This document shows, in pieces, positions 38,801 to 50,800 of a stretch of 64,000 bases of DNA. Numbering within the stretch: the stretch's first letter is position 1; each line of letters begins with the position of its first letter. The position numbers were made by a program, and so were the translations under genes. The notes below the pieces were generated by a model. That model saw only the letters and a list, made by a program, of their open reading frames with translations. It did not search any database and was not told where the DNA came from. Origin of the DNA: Turritopsis dohrnii. Lineage: Eukaryota > Cnidaria > Hydrozoa > Anthoathecata > Oceaniidae. The stretch is taken from positions 558,001-622,000 of the forward strand of contig BQMF02000166.1 of NCBI GenBank assembly GCA_027922465.2. The letters run 5' to 3'.

Positions 38801-41800
38801 ATGTAAAAAGTCTTTTTTTTTTATTTTACTCATAGAACTAGCTAAGTTTTTTTTTATTAAGGGAAAACGTTTCCTTTTTGTTTTTTTCTTACTACTGAAA
38901 CTTTCTTTGACAGTTCTTGTATACAAAGCAAATTCTGTGTGCTGTTATAGAGGAAACCTTACCCAATTCTGATGTGTAATCAATCAACCCCCACAATTTG
39001 TATACATCAAATCAATGTAGAATTAATTTTTGTCAAAAAAAGTGAACAGTACAGTTAAAATCAACGTAACAAATCAAGAAATTATTGGGAACAGATCATG
39101 AGCTTTGTAAACGATTTATTGATAAGATAACTTTCAAAAATGTTTACTTGCTTTCAATAAGGGCATATCTAAGTTATAATTATATTATAGTTTGTAGTAT
39201 CATAATCATTTTATTTTAATACAATTATTAATATTATCAACAAATGACAGATACATTAATAATCGTATAATGAATTAACAGTGGCGGATCTAGAGGTATG
39301 TCAAAATTTGTGTAGGAGAGCATTAACATAATTTGTGAATTCAATTTATATTACCAAGGGATTATTTAAACGCTTTTCTTTTATGGTTAGATTGCTAACA
39401 CTCTCCTACACAAATTTCGACATACTTCTAGATCCGCCACTGAATTAAGTGTGCAAGGCATCAAAAATTGCAGTCAAAATTGGCAGTCAGTTGTCCATGT
39501 CTGGTTCCATATGCGAACCTAGGCATGCTGATGAAGCCTGATATTGGCAGAAACAGTGACTATGAGCAACGAAATATAAAAGCAAATTTTCAATCGTAAT
39601 AATAATGTCAGGACGTGGTCATATATGACGTCGCAGTGACGTCGCAGAAGACTCTCAGTGAAACAGCTAGGTTACAAGGAGTTTACTTGATGAGATATGA
39701 CGTCGCTTTTTGTTGCAAATATGACGTTGTGATGACCTTCTCATTACGTCTTATAAGGTCATCGTCCGACTTGATTATGACGTCATAAGGAGGTCATGGT
39801 GTTTGCATCAAAATTCGATCGAAATCGAATCGAATCTCATCAAAATTTGATGTGAAATTTCTGTAGTTATGAATACCTTATTACGCAAAGAAATTAAAGT
39901 TAATCAACGAAGATATATAGAGCATGATAGCTGAACGAACAGCGGTAATTCACGCATGCATAAGAAACACGACACGACACACAATAAATATTAGGTAAAT
40001 AAATAAATAAATAAATGTACTAACACGTCCGTATACTATTACTATGTACAGTCTTCTACAGGTTTTAATGCAATAGCATACAACGGGTTGATTGTTTGCC
40101 TATTATTGTGTACATAGATCGTTGAATGTAAACACAGACGAACTTTTCATTTGATTTAGAAGGCAAGTCATGTGGAAATGTTGGTTGAAGATTTTCAATT
40201 TCTATATTATATGACTTTTTCACAGAACAGTGGCGTAACTGACTTAAACTTAGGGCAGGTGCGTTTTTCACATATTTAGGCTTAGAACATACAATCGTAA
40301 AGCAATGGCACACTTTATACCATAGCAACAAATTCAAACAAAGCTATTTTATGCAGTTTTGCTGACAAAAAATTAATGATTTTTAGAAATTTTGTAAGAA
40401 TGTCGCATGAAAAATTGCTTGGTAGTAAAAGAAGGGCAAGATAAATCCGAGGGCGGTGCGATCGCACCCAACGCACCCCCCGAGTTACGCCACTGCAGAA
40501 TGGCGTGGAATTTACTTTCTCTCCAGACTGGTTTAGAAGAGATTTTCTGTATTTCATTTATCAATATTTAAAACTATTGAATATGACCACACTTTCCTCT
40601 TATGAAAGCAGTGGGTGCCTTGTTTACAACTTAACAGTCCTCTACCTTATGACTGAAGCATTGTAACATAATGGTATGACTGGGGCTTCCTAACTTCTTT
40701 TTTCACTGAAAAGGCTAGACCCTAGGGAGAGAAAAAAAAAATTTGATTTCGACATTTGTGTGTATTTGAGATTTGTATTTTTAAATCAACAGAACAATGT
40801 ATATTTCGCTAGTACATAACAATTCAGCATGCAATATTTTTTTTCTCATTTTTAACCAAAAGGTTAAATACCAAAAAAGTACATGAGTACCTGGTGGTGG
40901 TAATCAACAAGAACAACATACAACCACTGAAATTTCATTTTGTTTTGAGATGGCACAGATGTTACATAATTTTGTTGAAATTTTTTGTTGATTCTCACCC
41001 CCTCAAATATAAATCAAGTTATATACAAATATTAATTTTAACTGCAACAGAGAACTGCAGGAGAACACAAAAAATAACTTGTTGCAAATTCAAGGTATCA
41101 TCCACACATCAGTCATCACTGCCTACTAATACAGTGAAAAAAGAGGATAGACAGCTGGGTTGGTAGTGTGATGGTAGACTTTCCTTCAAATATCCACTGA
41201 TCTTCCAAAAAGCAACAAAGCATAAAAGGCATATGTGACGGTTTGAGGGAAAATCATAACAAGTGATAATTTCTGATAAATTTATTAGTAAATTACTGAT
41301 TAGAAGACAATAGATTTCGATGAATCAGTAATTCGTTTGATTTATCAGTAATTTGTTTGATGAATCAGTATTACTGATAAAATAATTGGTAAATACTGAT
41401 AAAGAATCAGTAATTTATCCTGATTCATCGAACGAATTACTGATAAATCGAATGAATATTGATTCATGGAACAAATTACTGATAAATCGAACGAATTACT
41501 GATTATTTATCAGTATTACTGATTATTACTGATAAAGTTCTGATAAATTACTGATTAATTTATCAGTAATATCACTTGTTATGATTTTCCCTCAAACCGT
41601 CACATATATAAGTATAATATAGGTACCGTAAGATGAAATATAAGACAAAAAGAAAATAGTCTGCATTGTTCTCCAACCTATGTACTGCCTGTGTTAACTT
41701 AACAGCAACATTTATTTTAAAATGTTGCTGAGGGAGGCTCTTCAGTATTCCGTTGTTGTCAATTTTTAAATAAAAGATAGTGTAACACGGGGAATAGGGT

Positions 41801-44800
41801 GAAATCTATTAAGAATATTTTCATAAAGGAGCAGGTTGATTGGCATAGATTGCTTTGATTTTTCTCGACTATTCATAAACATGTTTCCCCTAATTAAAAA
41901 AAAATCAAGACACAGGACCCAGACAAGAAGAGCACTCTCTCTCCCTCTTCTCTACTTTTTTTCATTCTTTGAATAAGAACTATGAAAGCGTTACAGCAGA
42001 AAGGATACATATATAAAACAATCTATGTCACCCTGCAACATATCCATATCTAAAGACGGACAGTAAATCGTATAAAGAATGATTTTAGTCATATTATTTC
42101 TAGCCTCTCTACGGTGAGTTTGTCCTTCCAACAACTCAATGTTGTCCATAATAAATTTTAAACATGACAATGTGTTAGGGAAGCTCATCGAGTTTTTAAA
42201 AAACAGAAAGCGCTCTGTTAAAGCCAAAACCTCGTCACCTTCACCCACATGTATTCTATATTTTTTTGCTGAGACCTTTTTCTTATTTCTTACGGGAGAA
42301 GCGGTCCCGTCCTCGTCCGCTTCCATTTTGTTTATTGGATTTCTGCGTAAGCAAGAAATACTTTACGATCGTCCGTGTTTTTCTGTTTTTTTGGATTTCT
42401 GCGTAAGCAAGAAATACTTTACGATCGTCCGTGTTTTTCTGATTTTTTTTTTTTTTTTTCATCTTACTGTCCAAACCGGCGCATTTTTGTTTCTTAAATT
42501 TCATTGGTTCATAAAAAAGCCGTCTTAATTGTCATTGGTGCATAATGCCCGATTTCTACGAAAGGGTGCTAATTTAGCCACCTCCACTTAAATAGCGATA
42601 GTTTATTGGCTGATTTTCGCCATGCCATGTGATCGTCCACAAAACGTTTTAAAAATGGCAGCGAAAGAACGTGTGTAGTTTGCTAAAAGTTTCTTTGATG
42701 GAAATATGGCTTTAAAAGAAGTTAATACAGCTTATAATTTTATATAAAGAATTGCATTACTGTTGGGAACTTATCATGTTCACAAAATTCAATTACAGTG
42801 TGGTTATTCTGTTTTTTGAAAGAAGTTTTCTTGAAGTTTAAAATATGAAAACAGTGCCAATACATGGTGGTGGAAGAAAAGGTATTTCTTATTTTATTTT
42901 TGCTCCAAGCCCTTTTAAATATGAAAGACCTTCGTGTATTTTGTATGTGTATGCATGTTTGAAGTCAATTTTTAGAAGCTTTTGGATTTTTAAAGCTCAG
43001 CTTAGCTTCCTTTCAGCTCCTCCCCAACACAACATCACCAACATATGCACTTTATACTCTACAGCTATTTATACTATATTTAGTAGCAATTTTTGGATGT
43101 ATTCTGGCTGTATCAGCTTATCTCTTTTCTCCCTACGTATGTTGTATTTTTTTTAACTTTTAGATTAGATATGAGGTTTAATTTCTAAGTAATTATTATT
43201 GTGATATTTATATTTTTCATTCTGAGGAGATCAATATAGAAACTTTATATATTAGTTTGTGCTGCCCAAACGATATGTTGGTTACCTCCAGTATACACAA
43301 TCTTTTTATAGGATTCGTTATATTTAATGTGGTTAAATTAAAGTTTCGTATTGTGTCAATGCACTTTTTTGGGGTACGTGGGTGGCAAATATCCAGTAAC
43401 AATCATTCAGCTTATTCGTACAAAAAAACAGATCTTCATAAATGATCTCCGCGATAGCATAAAGAAAAGCCCCTTTTTTATGTTATGGTAGGCTGACTTT
43501 CTTGACGAACATTGTCAGTCGCATCAATATTTTTGTTTATTTAATGCTGATGCTTCTCGAGCTGAATGATGTGACTGTCTTAGTTTTGCAGGACTAGTGT
43601 TGCATTTTTGTGGCATTTTCAGCAGCAAAGCTTGCAGAAATCCTTCTGCCCGGTAGGGCATCTTGTTTTGATTTTTTCTATCTTTCTCCCAGCCGTCTCT
43701 GGTTTAACTAATGACGAAGGATTCCTTGTTGTAGATATTAATATGATTTTAGTGAGTGAAATCACGGTAAAATTTGCAAGTCAGCCAGTTTTTAAAAATG
43801 AGGATCCTAGCTTCTTTTAGCTTCGTTAATTGGATTTCTGCGTAAGCAAGAAATACTTTACGATCGTCTTTCTCCTGTTTTTGGATTTCTGCGTAAGCAA
43901 GAAATACTTTACGATCGTCTTTCTCCTGTTTTTTCATCTTACTGTCCAAACCGGCGCATTTTTGTTTCTTAAATTTCATTGGTTCATAAAAAAGCCGTCT
44001 TAATTGTCATTGGTGCATAATGCCCGATTTCTACGAAAGGGTGCTAATTTAGCCACCTCCACTTAAATAGCGATAGTTTATTGGCTGATTTTCGCCATGC
44101 CATGTGATCGTCCACAAAACGTTTTAAAAATGGCAGCGAAAGAACGTGTGTAGTTTGCTAAAAGTTTCTTTGATGGAAATATGGCTTTAAAAGAAGTTAA
44201 TACAGCTTATAATTTTATATAAAGAATTGCATTACTGTTGGGAACTTATCATGTTCACAAAATTAAATTACAGTGTGGTTATTCTGTTTTTTGAAAGAAG
44301 TTTTCTTGAAGTTTAAAATATGAAAACAGTGCCAATACATGGTGGTGGAAGAAAAGGTATTTCTTATTTTATTTTTGCTCCAAGCCCTTTTAAATATGAA
44401 AGACCTTCGTGTATTTTGTATGTGTATGCATGTTTGAAGTCAATTTTTAGAAGCTTTTGCATTTTTAAAGCTCAGCTTAGCTTCCTTTCAGCTCCTCCCC
44501 AACACAACATCACCAACATATGCACTTTATACTCTACAGCTATTTATACTATATTAAGTAGCAATTTTTGGATGTATTCTGGCTGTATCAGCTTATCTCT
44601 TTTCTCCCTACGTATGTTGTATTTTTTTTAACTTTTAGATTAGATATGAGGTTTAATTTCTAAGTAATTATTATTGTGATATTTATATTTTTCATTCTGA
44701 GGAGATCAATATAGAAACTTTATATATTAGTTTGTGCTGCCCAAACGATATGTTGGTTACTGCCAGTATACACAATCTTTTTATAGGATTCGTTATATTT

Positions 44801-47800
44801 AATGTGGTTAAATTAAAGTTTCGTATTGTGTCGATGCACTTTTTTGGAGTACGTGGGTGGCAAATATCCAGTAACAATCATTCAGCTTATTCGTACAAAA
44901 AAAACAGATCTTCATAAATGATCTCCGCGATAGCATAAAGAAAAGCCCCTTTTTTATGTTATGGTAGGCTGACTTTCTTGACGAACATTGTCAGTCGCAT
45001 CAATATTTTTGTTTATTTAATGCTGATGCTTCTCGAGCTGAATGATGTGACTGTCTTAGTTTTGCAGGACTAGTGTGCTAGTGTTGCATTTTTGTGGCAT
45101 TTTCAGCAGCAAAGCTTGCAGAAATCCTTCTGCCCGGTAGGGCATCTTGTTTCATCTTACTGTCCAAACCTACGCATTTTTGTTTCTTAAATTTCATTGG
45201 TTCACAAAAAAGCCGTCTCAATCGTGATTGGTGCATAATGCCCGATTTCTACGAAAGGGTGCTAATATAGCCACCTTAACTTCAATAGCGACAGTTTATT
45301 GGCTTGATTTCCGCCATGTGATCATCCGGGTATTTTTTCGACTTTACGTTTGCACGCCGTTGCATAATGGGAGAAGAAACCGAAGAAACCCACATAGACT
45401 TCCACATTGATTGATCAATACTGAATAGATTTAAAAGAAGATTTACACTTTCAAAATCAAAAGTAAAGGGTAGAAATTTATAATTATCTTACAATAATTC
45501 TACTGCGTTCATTCCTTTCTAAAAACAAGTTCTCCATGTTTTGTAAAAACAGTGTGTGCAACTTTTATTTTTTGGAAAATGTCTGGGATTCTTTTAAGCC
45601 TTTCTAGATACAAAATACCGTTTGTTTCATGTGTGGGCTGTAGTGCTTTTTAAGCTCTGGATAGATACAGCTCAGCTCAGTTTCCTCTTCAGCTCCAACA
45701 ACATACAAGGAATGTCTTGTCTACCCTCTGCCTGTGCATCTCATTTTATGTTTGATGTTTCTCTAGCTATTTCGGCTTATATACTTGTATAGTTCTTGGC
45801 TGTATTATCAATGTCCTGAGTTAGGAATGGGGACTTTCTATTTACGATAGCAAATTGAAACTTACCTTGATTGTCTGTAAATGCTAAATACTGGACATCT
45901 TTTAATGCAAATTTCTGTTTTCAGTTATAGTTTAGATCATATTTTTCATAATCCTAATCTTTGTTTATATACTTTTTGTGTTTGGGAAGTCTTTTCGTAA
46001 TTAGGAAGATTGACCGTACATACGTAATCACAGTGATATCTGAAAGCATATAAATTTGATGTTATTTTGTTCATTAAGTTTATTAGGAGTTAATGTAAGG
46101 TTCGTATTGTGTCAGTTGTGCTTTCATGATGCCTTGGCATGTATACGTAATTAAAAATTTATTGTTTTTTAAGTTTTTGAATAAATTTTTATTATAATCT
46201 TTTAATGAAATTTAGTTGAGGTAATTTAAAAGCATTTTTAAATTAAAAAGATGGCAATGACATATTGTTACTCAAATTAAAGCACAAATTTCTGTTTTCA
46301 GTTATGTATGTTTATTTTAAATGTATATAGATGTATTTCGCATCATTAAAATCTACGCTTTCCTTTTTTTCCTTGTGAATTAGGAATTCTGTTAGGAAGA
46401 TTGACAAGACATATTGAATTCATAAATTCATAACATTTACATTGACTTACATGCACACACATTGTCTTATCTGAATTGACCACTGAATCTTTAATATCAT
46501 TTCGTACCAACAAAGTAAAGAACATTATGTCATTAAAATATAATCAAGTTTATTGATGTTTATTGGTTAATCAAGTTTTGCATAGTGACAATTATGTTTT
46601 TTCCAGATTTTTGGGGAGTACATGGTCAGAAATTTAATAAATATATATTGCGGATTAAACTTTTCTTAAATTTCAAGAATGTCATAGTTTTTCTTTTTTG
46701 CAATTACAGCTATATATCTTTCAGTTATAATCACTCAGCTTGATTGTACAAACAGTTTTTTATGAAAAGCTAAAGAATGACATAAAGAAAAGCTCATTTT
46801 CTTCTTCAATTTTGCAGAAATCCTTCTGCCCGATAGGGCATCTTGTTCTGTTTTTTCATCTTACTGTCCAAACCTACGCATTTTTGTTTCTTAAATTTCA
46901 TTGGTTCATAAAAAAGCTGTCTCGATCGTGATTGGTGCATAATGCCCGATTTCTACGAAAGGGTGCTAATATAGCCACCTTAACTTCAATAGCAACGGTT
47001 TATTGGCTTGAATTTCCGCCATGTGATCATCCGGGTATTTTTCGATTTCACATTTGCACGCAGTTCGCATAATGGTAGAAGAAACCGAAGAAACCCATTT
47101 AGACTTCCACGTGTTGATTGATCAATATTGAACAGATTTAAAAGAAGCTTTAAGGGAGAAGGGGAGAAGTTTATAATTATCTTACAAAGATTGTACTGCG
47201 TTCATTCTTTTCTAAAAACAAGCTCTCAATGTTTTATAAAAACAGTGTGTGAAAAGGAATGCTTTTTTTTGGAAAATGTCTGGGGGATTCTTTTAAGCTT
47301 TTCTAAATACCAAAGATCCTTTGTTTAATGTGTGGGCTGTAATGCTTTTTAAGCTCTAGATACATACAGCTCAGCTCAGTTTCCTCTTCAGCTCCAACAA
47401 CATACAAGAATGTTCTGTCCACCCTCTACCTGTACATCATTTTATGCTTGATGTTTCTCTAGCTATTTTAGCTTATTTACTTGTATATGCTAAATACTGG
47501 ACATCCTTTAACTCAAATTTCTGTTTTCAGTTATGTTTGCTAATTTTGGTAAGTTTAGGTCATATTTTTCATAATCCTAATCTTTGTTTATATACTTTTT
47601 GTGTTTGGGAAGTCTTTTCGTAATTAGGAAGATTGACCGTACATACGTAATCACTGTGATATCTGAAAGCATATGAATTTGATGTTATTTTGTTCATTAA
47701 GTTTATTAGAAGTTAATGTAAGGTTCGTATTGTGTCAGTTATGCTTTCATGATGCCCTGGTGTGTATACGTAATTAAAAATTTATTGTTTTTTAAGTTTT

Positions 47801-50800
47801 TGAATAAATTTTGATAATCTTCTCATGAAATTTAGTTCAGGTAATGCATGTTTTTAAATTAAAAAAATAGCAATGACATATTGTTACTCAAATTAAAGCA
47901 CAAATTTCTGTTTTCAGTTATGTATGTTGATTTTGTATGTATATAGATGTATTTCGTATCATTAAAATCTATGCTTTCCTTTTTCTCCTTCTGAATTAGG
48001 AATTCTGTTAGGAAGATTGACGAGACATATTAAATTCATAATATAACAGTACGTGCATACTCATTGTCTTATCTGAATTGATCACTGAATCCTTAATATC
48101 ATTTCGTACCAACAAAATAAAGAGCATATCATTCAGATAAAGTTTTGCATAGCGACAATTATGTTTTTTCCAGAATTTTGGAGAGTACATGATCAGAAAT
48201 TTAATAAATATATATTATGGATTAGACTTTTCTTAAATTTCAAGAATGTCATAGTCTTTCTTTTTTCATACTTCAGCTGATTTTGCAGAAATCCTTGTGC
48301 CTGGAAGGGCATCTTGTTATCTTTAAACGCGAATCAGAAGTTTGGGTTTAAAACTGTGTGGTAATTAACGCGAATCAACGAATATCTAATATTCAAATGG
48401 CATTTAATTAACACAAATTTTCACTGTCAACAAAATTTATTTTTACTTAAATACATTGGAAATCAGCACAAGAAAAACAAAGAAACAACAAATAGATTTC
48501 AATTCAGTTTGGTGAAAGTTCTTGATCAAAAATCATACAAAAGGGTTTAGCTTAATCGTATTCCCATTTCCTTTTCGGGCATCGTTTAAAACATCTGTAA
48601 TACCCGCTGCCTTCCAACCTGTCTTGACGATCTCTTTTCCCTTCTCAGATTTAAGATATTTATACATATCAGGGATATGTTAAAGCGTAGCTACGCTGTA
48701 CATATCGGTCATGACTTTTGATATTTAGGTATCAGTGACGTGGAATGAGCCAGAAAAATTGTCAATTTTAGTGGCTAAAGTGAAAGAAGTCGAGTATCCC
48801 CAGACCGGAGAGTATATTGATGAATCCATAAATATTTTAAAAGAAGTAGGGATTGAAAAAGACGAAGATGATGACGAAGATGAAGATGATGACGAAGTGG
48901 TGGAATTTCAAGCGGAAAAAGCTGATAACGTTAATAATGATAACGAGGACATTCAGATATTATAAAAAATATTTTGGTTTCTTGTAACTAGGATGTTTTA
49001 TCTTTAACAGAGCGTTTGAAAAAAAGCACTCCTGATCCTTCCGTTTTGGACCCTTTCTGTTATCCTTACTTTTATAAAACAGTAAAATCTGGCTATTTTC
49101 AGTAGTTTTAAAAAGTTACATAAAAATTAACGTTTGATGAATCTAACAGACGTTTATTTAACGCTAGACATTTAATAACGGATGAGAAATTTACACGGAC
49201 AGGAAATTAACGGGGTTTTAATTAACGCGAAAAAATTCCAATTCGTGATAATTAATGTACCGCCAACCTCGTTCCCAGGGCTTCTTGCCTTTTTCGATAT
49301 GTGGATGGCGTATATCTTCGCCGCCATCCGCATATCGAAGAAGGCAAGAAGCCCTGGGAACGAGGTTGATGTACCGCGTTATTTTTGTGTAATAAGGTAA
49401 CTTCTCACGGATCCCGCTAATAGGATTACTTAAGCAGATATACGATGCTATAAAAAGCAGCGATTACAATGTTCCGACCTTTGAATAGACAAAAAGATCT
49501 TTTACACCCACGTAAGAACGTGGGTTCTAAAACTCAAAAGATGACGAGGACTTTTTGATTATAAACGTTTTTAATATCAAATTCAAATTCTGTTGAAACA
49601 GTTTTTTCTACAATAGACTTTTATGAGGTTATAAAAAGCATCAATATTTAGTCCGATTATTATCTCATCCATATGATGGAGACGTGCCTTAGTTTTTCGA
49701 ATTTAAGAAACTTTGATTAACCAATGCTCACGTCATCAATTATAATTGGACGAATGTTATTTGAAGTCGACACTGCCAGATAGTTTGCAGCATCACCTTT
49801 CGTTTGACAACAAAAGAAATTTATCTGTGACCCCTTCCCTTAACGACGTTTTGAATAATAATTCCCGGTAACTAAGAGTGCGTTTACATGAAGGCCGTAC
49901 TGAACTCAGTACGGGTTGAATTTTCAATCCTCCCGTATCGAGTTTCAATACGGGTTCTTATTTCAGTACGGTTCCTAGTCAAACCTTCAGCGATGTTTAC
50001 ATGATAACGGCCGTACTGAAATTTTATCCGTGATGATTTCAAACCTATTTCTCAAATGGGTTTGAAATTTCGATACGGCTTGAAAAGGTGTGAAAGTTTT
50101 CACATTTCATTGTTTTATTATAAAATGTGTTAACAAGCATGCGCATATTAATTAAATTTTGCTGACACCTATGAAACAAAAATACAGAATGTGCTAAATT
50201 TATTCTATGAGTGCGTTTACATGAAGGCCGTACTGAACTCAGTACAGGTTGAATTTTCAATCCTCCCGTATCGAGTTTCAATACGGCTTCTTATTTCAGT
50301 ACGGTTCCTAGTCAAACCTTCAGCAGTGTTTACATGATAACGGCCGTACTGAAATTTTACCCGTGATGATTTCAAACCTATTTCTCAAATAGGTTTGAAA
50401 TTTCGATACGGCTTGAAAAGGTGTGAAAGTTTTCACATTTCATTGTTTTATTATAAAATGTGTTAACAAGCATGCGCATATAAATTTTGCTGACACCTAT
50501 GAAACAAAAATACAGAATGTGCTAAATTTATTCTATTATGCACAGAAAATATTTCTACCCGTACTGAAATCTCAAACATGTGTGATTTCAGTACGGCTCT
50601 CATGTAAATGAGCTCGTAGAGAGAACTAGAAACTAGTAAAATCTATTGTTTCGATTGTTACTCGCGAACACTCGCCAAGACCGTATCGAAATTTCTCATG
50701 TAAACAGAAGGTCGATTTCAAACCGGTTGAAATCTCAAACCGGTTTGAGTTCAGTACGGCTCTCATGTAAATGCACTCTATTATGCACAGAAAATATTTC

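Larger units (their letters stand above)
48320..49250. other. Unidentified region bounded by AATTAACGCGAA motifs
   Basis: Both edges carry AATTAACGCGAA (48361 and 49217 region) and variants; between them are two small opposite-strand ORFs. It may be a non-autonomous element of unknown type, but ends and target duplication could not be defined. Confidence 0.3.

Noticed and set aside
38560..38972. Overlapping ORFs on both strands (66-94 codons)
   Set aside because: Low-complexity Lys/Phe runs from A/T tracts, no domain, no splice context.
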